In this document: one piece after another, positions 10,341 to 21,429 of the stretch | Numbering within the stretch: the first letter of the stretch is position 1 | Layout: the number at the start of each line of letters is the position of its first letter | Source: Hirsutella rhossiliensis | Lineage: Eukaryota; Ascomycota; Sordariomycetes; Hypocreales; Ophiocordycipitaceae | Direction: 5' to 3' | Length of the DNA stretch: 64,000 bases | NCBI RefSeq assembly: GCF_020360975.1 | Contig: NW_025408673.1 | Location: forward strand, 3,782,001-3,846,000 | Notes under the pieces: generated by a model | Told to the model about the DNA's origin: nothing | Seen by the model: the letters and a program-made list of their open reading frames with translations, nothing else | Database searches by the model: none | Made by a program: the position numbers and the translations under genes

Positions 10341-13300
10341 GCGGGAGAACAAGATCGGCCGTGGCGAGACGAGGCAGCGGAAAGATCCTCGCAGGCCGTA
10401 GAACAGAGAAAGAGGAACCGCCAGCGTGACCGAGACCAGACCCCGACGAAACGTACTCGAGGAAGCCATCCGAGGCAGAGGAGGAGTGAGCTGCAGGCAG
10501 AGGATTTGGCCAGTGTCTTGCTTTACCTCGAAGGGAATTCGTCGCGAAGGAAAGGCTGTCTAAGGAGCAAACCTGGTGCACACCAATACCGCATGAGAGG
10601 AAGGTATCGACGGTGCGAAAGTTTTATCGGGCGTTCCACGATGTGAGCACCTTGCCGATAATGACCTGCAGGCTGTGTTACCGCAAGCGTACAAGGAAGG
10701 AGTTGAGGAGATTCCGTGGGATCAGTGGCTATCAAGTCCCGTTCCTCGGGGTGAGCGCTCACCATTTGCGTGCCGAAGCTGCTTTCCCGGGGGTGAGCCC
10801 GTCTCGGTTTGTGTGGAGTGTGCCCGATGCTTGGGGCGCGGGAGCCTGTCGTCGGCGGTCCACCTTCACAGTCGCCTCGGATGCGAGCACATGTTCCCCG
10901 ACGAGCTGAAGGGGCTGACGCCGGTCGAAGAGAAGCTCATCTCGTTGAACTCGTGTTACGGCTTTGTGACGAGGTATAACATTCCGGGCGGGCAGACGCA
11001 GGCAGTGAGGTATCCGAGACATGTCAAGGGCCACATCACGGTGTTTCAAACAACGTGCAGGAGCTGGCGAGAAGGTGCTCCCGCACCCGCTCTGGCAAAC
11101 AATGGACGAGATCCACGTCTCGTGGCAGGGCGCGGAGAAGCCAGCACCGTGCGACTTATCGGGTCTCTTGTCGGTGAGGCGTCAAGTCGTCGAGAGCGCT
11201 TATCTGGTTGAAGAAGAATAACCCCATTACGCCGATATTGAGATTGATAGGGCGGAAATGGATAGCTGGGAACACCATCACACGGTGTGCCGCGGGTGGT
11301 CTACGACCGCATGGAGCGGAACGAGCCGTCTGCGTGGGAGAAGACGCGAACGGCGCAGGTCGTGCCGCCCGCAGAGCGGGCCATGGACGACGATAGTCCG
11401 GCGGAGATCGAAGGAGTCCTCGCCCAGCTCCTCCAAGGACAAGACGTATTGGACAGGGGAGTCGAGAATCCGAGGAGTGGAGCGGACGGGACTGACGATG
11501 CTGAGCCCGATGACAGAGCCAAAACGATCAACGAGATCACCTCTTCCGGCATGTTTGCATTGGACGGACCGCCGGAAGTGTCGGACGCAGAAAGCTCCGC
11601 TTTGCGTGCAATGCCGTGGGTGGCGATGGGGCCGAGAACGACCGCAAGGCCGAGGGCATGGATAAGGTCGGCGGAGGCGGGTCAAGAAGGCACGGATGTC
11701 CGCGAGCCATACATCCACGTTTGTCGCGGAGACGAATTCGCCGACTCGCTCGACGCCTCGTTCTTCGCCAAGACCTTTCCCACCCTACTGCCGTTCGGAT
11801 TTGGAGGACCACGGCTCGCGGAGGAAGTCATCTTAGGACCCGAGGGCCGGTCAATTGGCGGGTACGGCTGCTGGAGAAGAGACGGCGGCGCGAGATCTTC
11901 TGTCGTCTCGGAACATAAGCCTTCGGACCTGGGCCGGCATTGTGCTGCGGCGCCATGGTGGCCGATTCGCGACGCATACCATCTTCTCGTTTCTCGTTTT
12001 CAATATGGATGTGCGGTCGAAGAATCGTCGGGTCAGCATGCTCAGCGCGACGCGGAAGAACTTCGCCGAGGTGGAGCGCATCGTACGGTCGCTGACAGCG
12101 GATAGGTTAGCGGCCGCCAGGGCGGAGCTGGAGACGTCGGGCAAGACTACCGACGATGGCGTCAAGGAGCTTCTAAGATGCCTTTCGCTGTACGGCTATC
12201 GGCAGCCCATGTCGAGGGAGCTCCGTCTGAGCATGCGGCGCAAGATCCAGTCACTCATCTTATGTCGTGGCGTGCCTGCAATCTGGTTCACGCTCAACCC
12301 GAACGACATCACGAACCCGGTGAAGCTGAGACTGGCGGCATACCGCACACGTGATCCCGCAGCGGCCGAGGCATTCCTGCAAGGCCTCGACAAGGCGTTC
12401 AAACGTGCGCGGCTGGCCATCTCGGACCCGTTAAGCTCGGCCGAATTCTTCCACCGAGAAATGACGTTGTTCTTCGAACATTACGTGAGAGTGGGCGAGG
12501 AGTCGGTGTTCGGGCGCATCAGCCACTATTACGGTGCCGTCGAGACCAACGAGCGTGGAGCGCTCCATGTTCACGGACTGCTCTGGCTGCAGGGCAACGT
12601 GCATCTAAGCTCGATGCTTGCCGATATCGACGGCGAGGATCAAGCGGCATACCGAGAACGCATCGTCAGATACGTCGACAGTGTCTTTTCCGAGGTATGA
12701 GCGGGGCCGGCGTGTTGACCTGCGTCCTCCGTCTGTCAAAGCCGAGAAAGCTGACGAACAAGACAGGATCTGGACCAGGAAGGCTTCTGCGCAATGCAGG
12801 CCGAGCGATCGGTGACGTCAGATATATCGCAATTTCTGGGCGACGAACGGCAATTTTCAGCCTCGTTCGACGAGGAAGCGAACTTCTGTGCCGGCGCGAC
12901 GCAGATCCATACCCACAGCCCGACCTGCGTCAAGTACTCGCTGGGCAAAGGGGGGCGCAAGGGCGATTTATGTCGTTTCAAGGCGCCGTGGGGACTGGTC
13001 GACGAGACGGCCTTCACGGGAGACGGCGTGCTGCGGATTCGGAGGTCGCACAGCATGGTGAATCGGTGGAACAAGGCCATTGCCGTGGGCTTCGCCACAA
13101 CCATGACATATCTTTCATCGCCACACAGCGTAAGACGATGGCCCTCATCTTTACGTCACAAACTATGCGACCAAGGTGGAGGACCCTGTATGGAAGCGCG
13201 TCGCCGCCGCCGCGGATCTCTTGCCTCCCAGGGCAGGTGACGGAATGGCCGACGGCGCGGAGGTTCGTGGAGACAGTGGTGCCGGTGACGATGGCAGGCA

Positions 13301-16278
13301 GAATAAGACACGGCAGTTCCTGATGAAGGTGGCGAATCGCGTGTTTACGGAGAGGCCGTTATCGCAGGTCGAGGTCGTCGCGGACCTCCTGGGATGCGCG
13401 ACTGAACTGACGAATGGCAGTGCTTGGGCGTTCCTGAACGTATCGTTGCTCTACTGGCAAGTCTTCCGACAATGGCCGCACCTTCGACGAGAAGCGGCGC
13501 AGCCGTTGCAGATGGCTCTGTGGACGAGTCAATACTCGTCGAAGAAGCAGGCCAGAGGATTTGCCGTGTCGAGGCATACCGTCATCGGGGACGTCCTTCG
13601 AGGGCTGTGTCTCTACGACTACGTTTCGCTGGTCAGGCTGAAGCGCAACGAAAGGGACGAGGGGCCCGCCGGCTGGGGGGAGGTCCCGTTCGAGAGCGGC
13701 TGGGCTCCGGGAGGCCGTTGGGCGCAGGTGCTCAGGCGACCGGGCAAGCAGGCCACGGTCTGCCTCGACGGGTATTTGAGCAAGGATTTCGACGAAGACG
13801 ACGAAGGGTCGTGCTACCGAAGGTGCGTTTGTCGTCGACGGGCCGGAGGCGCCGGGTCGAGAGGCTAATTTCCATGGCGAAGAGCGGCTGTGCAGCATCT
13901 TGCGCTGTTCGTGCCGTGGGAGTCTTTCTTAGACGAAGAAAGGGGCGACATCAACTGCATATGGGGCGGCAACGAGCAGCCCTGGCCCCGAGGATATCAT
14001 GTTTCGTCGATAACGTGCAGTTGCTGCGACGGTCGGCCGAAGATGCAAAGCGGGACGCACGGCAGTGGGCGGCCTCGTCCGGTGACGGCGACCCCACGGC
14101 AGTACGTCCGGACGAGGACGGCACCGGGGAGGTGGGTGTCGAGCCCGGATCGGGATACCAGGCCGACAGTGCGGGCACGAATCGCCTAATCGACGTTGTC
14201 AGAAGCTCGATCGGGCCGAACCAAATCACGGCCGGCTCGCCGGAGCTCACGGCGATGATGCAGGAGCTCAGCCGATTTCAGCAATCGGCGCTGTCCTCTT
14301 CTTCCGAGGTCCAGGCCACAATACTACCCGAACGGGGCCCAAGACGAATCAACATCCCGGGCGGGCATTCTCCGGAGCCACCATACCGCCGCAAAGTGAG
14401 GTTAGGGCCATAAAGTCGCAGCAAATCCGCGCATCCAGGAGAGGAGAAGATGATACGGGGCATACAAAGCCTGTCCACGGCACCGGTGACTGGTCGCCGC
14501 GCGGCGGTGCGGGGCGTGCTCACGGGTTTCGGGGATGACGACGTCCAGATGACGGCAGCGGAGCTCGAGGAAGGAGTAGCGGGGCCAGCGCGGGAATGGA
14601 GATCCGGTTCGGTGCCTCAACCTCCTTCCTCGAGGCGGGCAAGGCCCTGGCAGCGCGGCTCACGCTAAACAAGAAGCAGGCGATCGCCTTCCTAATTATA
14701 TGCCGCCAGCTTGACCTGATACGGCGCGGGGAGAAAAGCAACGTACGCCAGCTGTGCCAGTTCGTCGGTGGAGAGGGCGGAACGGGCAAGTCACGAGTCA
14801 TCGAGGCGCTCGTCGAGCTCTTCGCGTCCAGGATCAATCGAATCGTCTGATGATAACGGCGACGTCGGGGACGGCAGCAGCGCGGATCAACGGCATTACG
14901 ATCCACTCCGCCTGCGGGTTCTCGAAAGATCTCGCGGCAGCCGCAAACGCGGCCAAGGATCTCGACGGGTGCGACTGCCGAAACAGGCGGAGCGGTTCGT
15001 CGACGGGCAATCCCGGATGGACTGGCAGGAGAAGGACGTGCTCGTCATCGACGAGGTGAGCATGCTCGGGGCGCGGACGCTACACGCGGTGAACGAGCAG
15101 CTCTGCCGGCTGCGCGGGTCGCACCAGGATTTTGGAGGTATTCCGATCGTCCTCTTCTGCGGAGACTTCCACCAATTCCGCCCCGTCCAAGAACGCTCGA
15201 TCCTCCTCCCCAGCACCGCCGTCTCGTGGGACGTAGACAGCTCCTTCAAGGCCGAGACACGGCACCAGCACGACAAGGCGCACGCGTTGTGGAAGAGATT
15301 CACGACCACGGTCATGCTGGACGAGCAGGTGCGCGCCGCGGAGATCCGGAATTGCAGAGGCTGCTAAGGCGGATTCGACTGGGCGTGCAGGACCGCTCGG
15401 ATCTGGACCTCCTCAACTCAAGATGCTACCGGGAAGGCAGGCGGATCCCGTGGGAGACGTGCATCACCGTGGTGACGCCGCTGAACAGGAACCGGTGGAA
15501 CCTCAACATGGAGGCCAGCTTGGCGTTCCGGGCCCAGCAGCGGTCAGTGATGCGCATCTTCATCTCGGATCATACGTGGAAGGAGGCCCTGCCGACGGAG
15601 GAAGAGGCCATCATGATGCTGAACCAGGGCGACGACAGCGCGATCCCGGTGCCGGCCGTCTTCATGTTCGTGCCGGGGATGCCGGTCGTCGTGAACCATA
15701 ACACCCATCAGGGGCTAAAGCTGGTGAACGGCGCCGGCTACACGGCGCTGGAGGTCGTCCTCGACAAGTCGTACCCGGGGCATCGTATCACGGCAGACAC
15801 GACGGTCCATTTCGGGCCGCCGGCGGGGATAATGCTGGAGTCGGAGACGACGAACGACGTTCACTTCGTCGGGATGCCGCCAGGCACGGTCCTGTTGACG
15901 CCCATGACGGTCAAAATACAGTGCCAGCGAAAGAGGCCGTGGCAGCAGAACGACGTCAGCCGAAAGGGCCTGCCCTGTACGGCAGCCTTCGCGTGCACAG
16001 ACTATAAAGTGCAGGGCAGGACGCTCGAGCGTGTAGCTCTGGAGCTGCGGGGAACGCGGACGTCAAACATCGACGGACGCGCCGTGTCCTCGCAGTGCGA
16101 CCCGTACAGCCTGTACGTGCAGCTGTCTCGCTGCCCGACGCTGGACGGCATTATGCTGGTCTCGAAATTGCGGGAGAGGGACCTGGTGGGCAACAAGGTG
16201 CCAGACGAGATGACAGACGCAGAAGCGAGGCTGGGCCAGCTGAGCGACAAGACTGTCCGCGAGGCCTCGGATGGCTAG
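10272..16278 (+). pseudogene. Helitron Rep-helicase B, frameshifted
   Basis: Second copy of the Helitron rolling-circle transposase. The basic N-terminal part (KRTRGSHPRQRRSELQAEDL near 10450-10510) matches copy A; the exact start is uncertain. The DUF6570-like zone is at about 10550-11700. The Rep domain has a long clean stretch at 11855-12700, with HUH motif ALHVHGLLWL at 12560-12589. Introns 12695-12766 and 13823-13882 are GT-AG. The two-tyrosine motif at 13150-13173 is out of frame because one T of a TTTT run seems missing. The helicase has Walker A GGEGGTGKS (about 14767-14793), Walker B VLVIDEVSML (about 15038-15067), FCGDFHQFRPV, and the C-terminal TDYKVQGRTLERV and YVQLSRC motifs in a clean 350-codon end (15226-16278). 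Other breaks lie near 10530, 11050, 11090, 11590, 13100 and 14850. Longest intact blocks of the three copies in the Rep domain. Confidence 0.92.
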
Positions 16279-17122
16279 ACGTTGATTCCCTGGACTCTAA
16301 AGGCACGGGCCTGGACGTGTAGCTATCGCGATGCCGGGCGCAGGGCGCTGGACGGCACCATGCTCGTGTCAGGGGTGCGGGAGAGGGTTTGGTCGGAAAA
16401 GGCCAAAACCGGTTTCACGAGGAGCTGAGTCCTAGTCGCGAGGTTAGGTCGCTGGCAGGACCGGAGAGGGCGAACTGCGCCGGAAGGCGAAACAAAGGGG
16501 CTAGGACGAAAAGGGTAAGTAATCATTAAGCGACCAAAGGGAAGCCGGGATTTAAAAGCTCTCCAATCAGCAGCCAAGATGGGTTCTCCAATCAGAAGCC
16601 AAGGGTTTCGAGGGTAAAGTAGGTTTGGGGGTTTTTGGGGTTTTTTTCGCGTCCAGAAGAGCCTTTTCGTTCCTCAAGGCATGTGGGGGTGAAGCAGTCT
16701 GGGGCCTTTTTTCCCCGCGCGCTAATGAAGTCCTTTCGTTCCTCAAGGCAAAGGCCTTTCGTTCCTCAAGGCATACCTTCGCACAGGTAAGGCAACCCCT
16801 CATGGGTTGCGCAAAAAGCCTTGAGGAACGAAGACTGAGGATTGAGACAAACAAGACGAAGACAGAGGGCGAGAGCAAAGAACGCAAGCAGGCGGTAGCG
16901 CCAGGAACTAATGCATGCAAGAAGGTAGGCAAATAAATCGGCCATTCGGGCACCATCCCGCAGCGGGAAGAGGGAGAAAAAGCAAGAAGGCAAATACAGC
17001 GATGATAACGGTTGCGGGGTAAGAGAGAGGAAGGGAGTATAAGAGAGGCACCAAGGCACGAATAGGAGAGCAGAAGCGTCTACCCTAGCTACCGATCGAG
17101 CAGTTAGGAAAACAACTACAGC
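16279..17122. other. Spacer downstream of Rep-helicase B with repeated 14-base motif
   Basis: No protein is supported. It holds three direct copies of tcgttcctcaaggc (16667-16680, 16736-16749, 16759-16772), a hairpin (16792-16810) and an inverted copy gccttgaggaacga (16818-16831). The outer copies form a 14-bp inverted repeat around about 165 bp. Two ccaatcag motifs lie near 16560-16600. A tataagagag motif near 17038 is about 85 bp upstream of the MYND gene start and may serve as its core promoter. Confidence 0.5.
16792..16810. repeat. Conserved hairpin downstream of Rep-helicase B
   Basis: Stem GCAACCC / GGGTTGC with loop CTCAT. It is the counterpart of the hairpin at 7394-7411 and is followed at the same distance by gccttgaggaacga. 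Confidence 0.5.
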
Positions 17123-17688
17123 ATGGCCACTTGCAACGTTTCCGTGGAGTTCTGGTGCGAATTCGGGGCCACGGAGCTCAAGTACAAGCATAGCATCCCG
17201 AAGACGCTCGTGACGCAGGTAGGCCAGGCGAGGCCGGACGACGAAGCCAGCGCACTGTTCCTACAGTGGATAAGGCCGATCCTACGGGAGCACGAGGCGG
17301 CGTGTCGGAAGGCAGCAGGGGCGCGCTGCGAGAGTTGCGGCGAAGTCGCAAAGGACATTCTACAGAGCCCGATATCGTACCTACATGCAGAGAGGCCGTT
17401 TGTGCTCGTGGTCGTGTCGTCATTCTGCGGCCAAGAAGGATGCGAAATAAGGGCGAGGCAGGAAATGCAGGACACGATGGCAGAGGCGGGGCAGGCGGAC
17501 GGAAGTATGGGCGCAAAGCAAATGCAAGGGCAGGATGCACAGAGCACTGAGGAAGGTCTGCCGGGTTTGTGGAGAGATGGCGGGGCGAGGAGGTGCAGCC
17601 GATGCCTGGCGGTCGCGTATTGCAGCAGGCAACACCAAAGGAGGACTGGAAGGTACACAAGAAGGGATGCAAGCCAAAGGCAAGCTAG
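17123..17688 (+). pseudogene. MYND zinc-finger protein gene, frameshifted, inside the Helitron array
   Basis: The first frame starts MATCNVSVEFWCEFGATELK and runs through a region with C-x2-C pairs (ARCESCGEVA, SSFCGQEGCE). The C-terminus is a MYND finger: CRVCGEMAG (17557-17583), RRCSRCLAVAYCSRQHQ (17587-17637), then EDWKVHKKGCKPKAS and a stop at 17686-17688. Cys and His spacing (CxxC, CxxC, CxxxH, HxxxC) fits the MYND family, which binds partner proteins. The frame changes twice inside the finger (near 17580 and 17638), by one base each time. It lies in the spacer between Rep-helicase B and gene X copy 2, and no counterpart exists in the other inter-unit spacer. That fits capture of a host gene by a Helitron, but a later insertion is possible. 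Confidence 0.7.
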
Positions 17689-18233
17689 GAGCTAGGGAGG
17701 AAGCAAGCAACGCCGTCGAGGCGGCCTTACGGCCAGCCTCAAACGCCGCAACGGCCTTTGTAGAACCCGCCGACTTCAACGACCGTCGTCCCTATGGCTT
17801 GCACAACTAAGGAACGGCATATAATATTTTATAGTAGAAAACCGTATCCTCCATGTAGAGCAATGACCGATAGGCGAGAAGCGGAGTCGGCTTCCGCAAC
17901 AAAGACGCCTTTTGCCGAGGCGCAACTACAGGCCCCCCGTCGCCGCTAAATGCAGCCGAGAGGTGCGGCGGCAAGCTGGCAAGGAAAGAGAAGGGCGAAG
18001 CGCAACGCACAGGACACAAATGAAGTCACGGAGAACGTCTAGAGGCAGGCACTTTCGTAAGAAACGGGTTCGGAAGCTAAAGCTGTCCTTAAAAGGGACA
18101 AACGCTGTAATGTGCAGAGTAATAGTAATTCTAGAGCGACAATTTGCGTTAGGAGCAGCACCCCGGGAGGGAGAACAGTTCGTTTTAGTAAAGGTAGGAG
18201 GCTTAAGAGAGCGATGGGTCTATAGTAGGTAGC
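17689..18233. other. Spacer without recognised features
   Basis: Lies between the MYND gene and the 3' end of gene X copy 2. Only short unsupported frames are present and nothing is shared with the first unit. Confidence 0.4.
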
Positions 18234-19660
18234 TTATTTCTGCATGCGATAGCGAAGAGGGCGTGCGGGCGGGTCGGAGGTGCTCGCGACGATAGAGTTG
18301 AGAGGGGAATCCGGGCTGGCAGTCGGAGCGGGAACGGGTGGGGCGCCGTCCGGTCGAGACGGAAAAGCGGCCGGCGGAGGAGAGGAGGAGGGGGCGGCGG
18401 AGCCGACGGTGTTCGAAGACGAGGAAAGCGGCGAATACTGCTGCTGCAGGAAGCGCGCCCTCTTCATGGGCGTATCGGCCAGGGCCGGGGGCGATCGCTT
18501 AGGCGGCGGCGTGACGGGGTCGAGGCTGGCGGGGCCGGGGCCGAGGAAAGGGGGCGGCGCGGTCGAGGCCGGCGCGGCAACAGAGTACAAGGCGGCACGG
18601 ACGGAATCGAAGGTAGAGGAGGCGGATTGGGTCTGACGCCCAAAGGGCGTAGCGAGGGGGAAGCCGAGGCGGCGGCGGCGGCCGCCGAGGCCTATCGACA
18701 AAGGTCCAGCTGTCCGGGACGATGATAAAGACGTAATCGCGCCCGAGCCCGGGGAGAGCATAACGCGGTGGTCGAGAAGGCCGACGACCTTTCCGGTGCA
18801 GGTAAAGGGACGCCGGGCAGGAAGGAAGAGTTAGGCTTTTCAGCGATTTTCTTGCATAGCACGGCCCAAGGGTTAACGTAGACGGGAAAGATAACAAAGA
18901 CCTCGAAGGGGTGGTAGCCCTTATATGGAATCCTGTCCGGCAGGCCAGGGGCGATGTAGGTCGTGAGCCGGACGAAGCCGCAGCAGCGGAGCTGGTCGGG
19001 CCCGAGACCGGGCAGGAAGTCTCGACGCAGGAGGTCGAGGCCGGGCCCGGCTACGACGCCATGGAAGGAGACAACGGGAGGCGTAGACGGGAACTGGCCG
19101 CTAGAGGCCAAGGAGCGCGGCAGGACGCTAGGGGGCAAAGTCAGCGGGGCGGTGGGTGAGGAGGCGCATTACAATGAAAAGGGGAGGGGGGCGCACGGCT
19201 GGTAACCTTGGTTGCGGACGATAAGGGCGGGCACGGTGTAGAGAATAGCATCGTCCGGGCCGGCCTCGAGGCCGTCGCGGCGCTCCACCTCCCAGGAGAG
19301 GGCGTAGGGGTGAACGCGGCCGCTCATAAAGAACCACTGCTCGGACCAGTCGGTATCGACGACCGGCTGGCCGTAGATGGAGAGGTTTAGACTAAAGAAG
19401 AGGGAGGGCCCTAGATCGTCGCCCTCGGCCCGGAGGGTGCATACTCCGACTCTAGCAGCCACGAGGGCACCGGCAGGAGGACTCGGGCGATGGCCTCGGC
19501 GTTAAGGCCCTGATGCGGTGCTCGTCTTGGTGGGCAAACCTCGCGGGGCAGTCGGGCTGGGCGAAGAACATCATGGACATGTCGCCGCCCGCGCCCTTGC
19601 TAGTGGCAAGGGCTTGCGGAGGTGCGGGGCAGAGCTGTCCGCCGACGGAGACGAAGACAT
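18234..19660 (-). pseudogene. Gene X, copy 2: Helitron-associated protein of unknown function
   Basis: Counterpart of the gene at 7666-8981. Start MSSSPSADSSAPHLRKPL at 19660. Conserved blocks: MSMMFFAQPDCPARFAHQDE, LFFSLNLSIYGQPV, QWFFMSGRVHPYALSWEVE, ILYTVPALIVRNQGYQP, an intron at 19128-19196 at the same site as in copy 1, then VVSFHGVVAGPG, QLRCCGFVRLTTYIAPGLP, YKGYHPFEVFVIFPVYVNP, FTCTGKVVGLLDHRVML and DYVFIIVPDSWTFVD. The tail is Pro/Ser/Ala-rich with ALADTPMKRARFLQQQ, a possible nuclear localisation signal. One G seems missing near 19590 and further shifts occur near 19490, 19400, 18800 and 18740. Amino-acid changes between the copies are conservative while codons differ widely, which supports a real protein. 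Divergent from Rep-helicase C. Confidence 0.68.
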
Positions 19661-20523
19661 GGCGAGGCCGTGTGGTGGAAGAGCAACGTTGCCGGAGCGA
19701 AGCTAGAAGCGGCGAGGTATAGGGGCAGGAGTGCTCCCTACCAATATGCCGTCTTAAGAGTTTAGTGTAGTAGGGAAGGGCTGGTGGCCGTGGTGTATAA
19801 GAGAAGTCAAAGGATACTAAACGAAGACGCAACGTAGCGTTAGCGGTAGGCTAAGATAAGGAGCCTATATAAAGGAGGTCTATAAGATGTGTATACAGAA
19901 AAATGCGACAAGAGGAGAAGAGGAAACCTCGAAAGGCGGTCTAGTAAGACGTAGAGGGTTTTAAGACAAGCAGGACGCGCGAAGCTATGTTCGAGGAGAA
20001 GGAGGCAGGCTTATTCGCAACACGTGTAAGACATGGGTTCAAAATTCAGCAGGCGAGCGTCTAGGGGCGTACTGAGGCTTTGACCGACAAGACCTAGATG
20101 ACTAGACGGAAAAGTGTACCATGCAAAGCACAGGCAAGAGGAAGCTGTCTTGGCGACCTACATGTAAGGACCGGCCGAGGCCGAGCCCGCCGCTGAAGGC
20201 GGCGGGCAATAGCGGGCGGGCTCGATAGAAAGGCGGCGCCGGTATAATGTAAAGAGCAGCGGCACGCCTGTAGACGTACTAGAGAGCTACGAGTAAGATA
20301 TATAGACTTTCCTAGAGGATCCTGTACGCACAGGAGGGTGCCAGTCAGCAAGACAAGTGCAGGATGAATGGTCGAGGCAAGGACTTATACGCCGTTATTA
20401 CACTTACACTTACGAGGATTTACGCCGGGAGCCCAGTAGCACCGCAAGTAGGCGGGGCCGGAGAGGGCAGCGCAAGCGAGGAAGACAAGAGGTCCGCGGG
20501 GGCCTCGGTAGACCGGTGTCGCG
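19661..20523. promoter_or_regulatory. Divergent spacer between gene X copy 2 and the leader of Rep-helicase C
   Basis: Less GC-rich than its flanks, with TATA-like stretches (tatataaa near 19867 and tatatag near 20300). It contains a perfect hairpin at 20185-20207. No conserved coding pattern is seen. Its placement between outward-pointing genes suggests a bidirectional promoter, but that is only an inference. Confidence 0.35.
20185..20207. repeat. Perfect 9-bp stem hairpin
   Basis: GCCCGCCGC / GCGGCGGGC with the loop TGAAG. A further gcgggcgggctcg just downstream can pair with the preceding cgagcccgc. It could be a structural element of a Helitron end or only a GC-rich palindrome. Confidence 0.5.
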
Positions 20524-21135
20524 ATGAAGCCAGCTAACGGGAGGGTCCAGTCCGGAGCGGGTGACAGGGCAAGCCCGGCGCCAGAAGCCCGAGCAGCGCC
20601 GTACACAGGACCAGAGATCCGGCCGATCACAGCAGCGCCGGCACTCGGTCGCGGCGCCTCTCGGAGAGAGCAAGAAGAGGCGTCAAGGGAGGCGCCTCCG
20701 AGGCGAGGGCGGAAGACCGCCAGGACTAGGAAATGGAGGATCAGCGCAGGCCGAGTCGCGCCGCGGATATCCAGCCTCAGCCGACACCGAGTGCGGCGGC
20801 AACGGCTGCCGCCTACACCGAGGGCGGCGGGGCACTGGCTGCCGCTGGGCGGGCCCAGCGCCGTCTCGGCCTCAGGAAAGGCCAGCGCGCACCGAGAGAA
20901 ATCCGGTCTCTGCCGACGGCGGAGACCGCCGGGCCTCGCCGCCGCAGACGAGAAGTTCGGACGCTCCACGGGACATTCGGCCCCAGCCGACATGGAGGGC
21001 CGCCGGTCCTTCACTGCCGTCGAACGGGATAGGTTTGGCTACAGCCTCGGCCGGAAGCAAGGGGGCTCCGCAGGATACCTGGCCCCAGCCGACATGGAGG
21101 GCCGCCGGGCCTTCGCCGCCGTCGAGCGGGACTAG
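20524..21135 (+). CDS. Conserved leader segment upstream of Rep-helicase C
   Basis: Frame starting MKPANGRVQSGAGDRA. Residues about 31-62 contain EIRPITAAPALGRGASRREQ then EEASREAPPRRGRK, the same pattern as the leaders upstream of copies A and B. The distal part overlaps the tandem repeat at 20979-21180, so the real end of the conserved unit is unclear. Possibly the first exon of Rep-helicase C. Confidence 0.4.
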   Translation: MKPANGRVQSGAGDRASPAPEARAAPYTGPEIRPITAAPALGRGASRREQEEASREAPPRRGRKTARTRKWRISAGRVAPRISSLSRHRVRRQRLPPTPRAAGHWLPLGGPSAVSASGKASAHREKSGLCRRRRPPGLAAADEKFGRSTGHSAPADMEGRRSFTAVERDRFGYSLGRKQGGSAGYLAPADMEGRRAFAAVERD

Positions 21136-21180
21136 CCCGGCCGTAGTCTCGGCCGGAAGCCAGCACGTGCCGCGAGCCAT
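20979..21180. repeat. Tandem repeat, 2 units of about 102 bp
   Basis: The block ccccagccgacatggagggc occurs at 20981 and 21083, followed each time by cgccgg, cct, gccgtcga, cggga and ctcggccggaagc. The units differ by a few substitutions. It occupies the same slot upstream of the Rep-helicase as the unrelated repeat at 9909-10340. Confidence 0.8.
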
Positions 21181-21429
21181 CCAGTCCCGGCCGGCTAGCA
21201 GGGGCGAGGCCCCCCGCCACAACTCCCCCCGCAGCCGGGCCGCTTGTTAGCGGCAGAGATAGCGCACCGGCAGGTACGGTCGTAGAGCGAGGTGAAGGCG
21301 TGCGACGATGATAGCTAACCGGACGCAGGTAGAGCGGCGATAAGACGCCAGGCGAGAGACGAGCAGAAGAGGAAACGCCATCTTAGTAGTGGGCAGGCCG
21401 GGCGGAAACGCGCCAGGGTGGGTGAAAAG

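Noticed and set aside
20385..21014. A 209-codon minus-strand frame
   Set aside because: Opposite the leader and repeat zone of unit C; composition reflects GC bias and it is not conserved in unit B.
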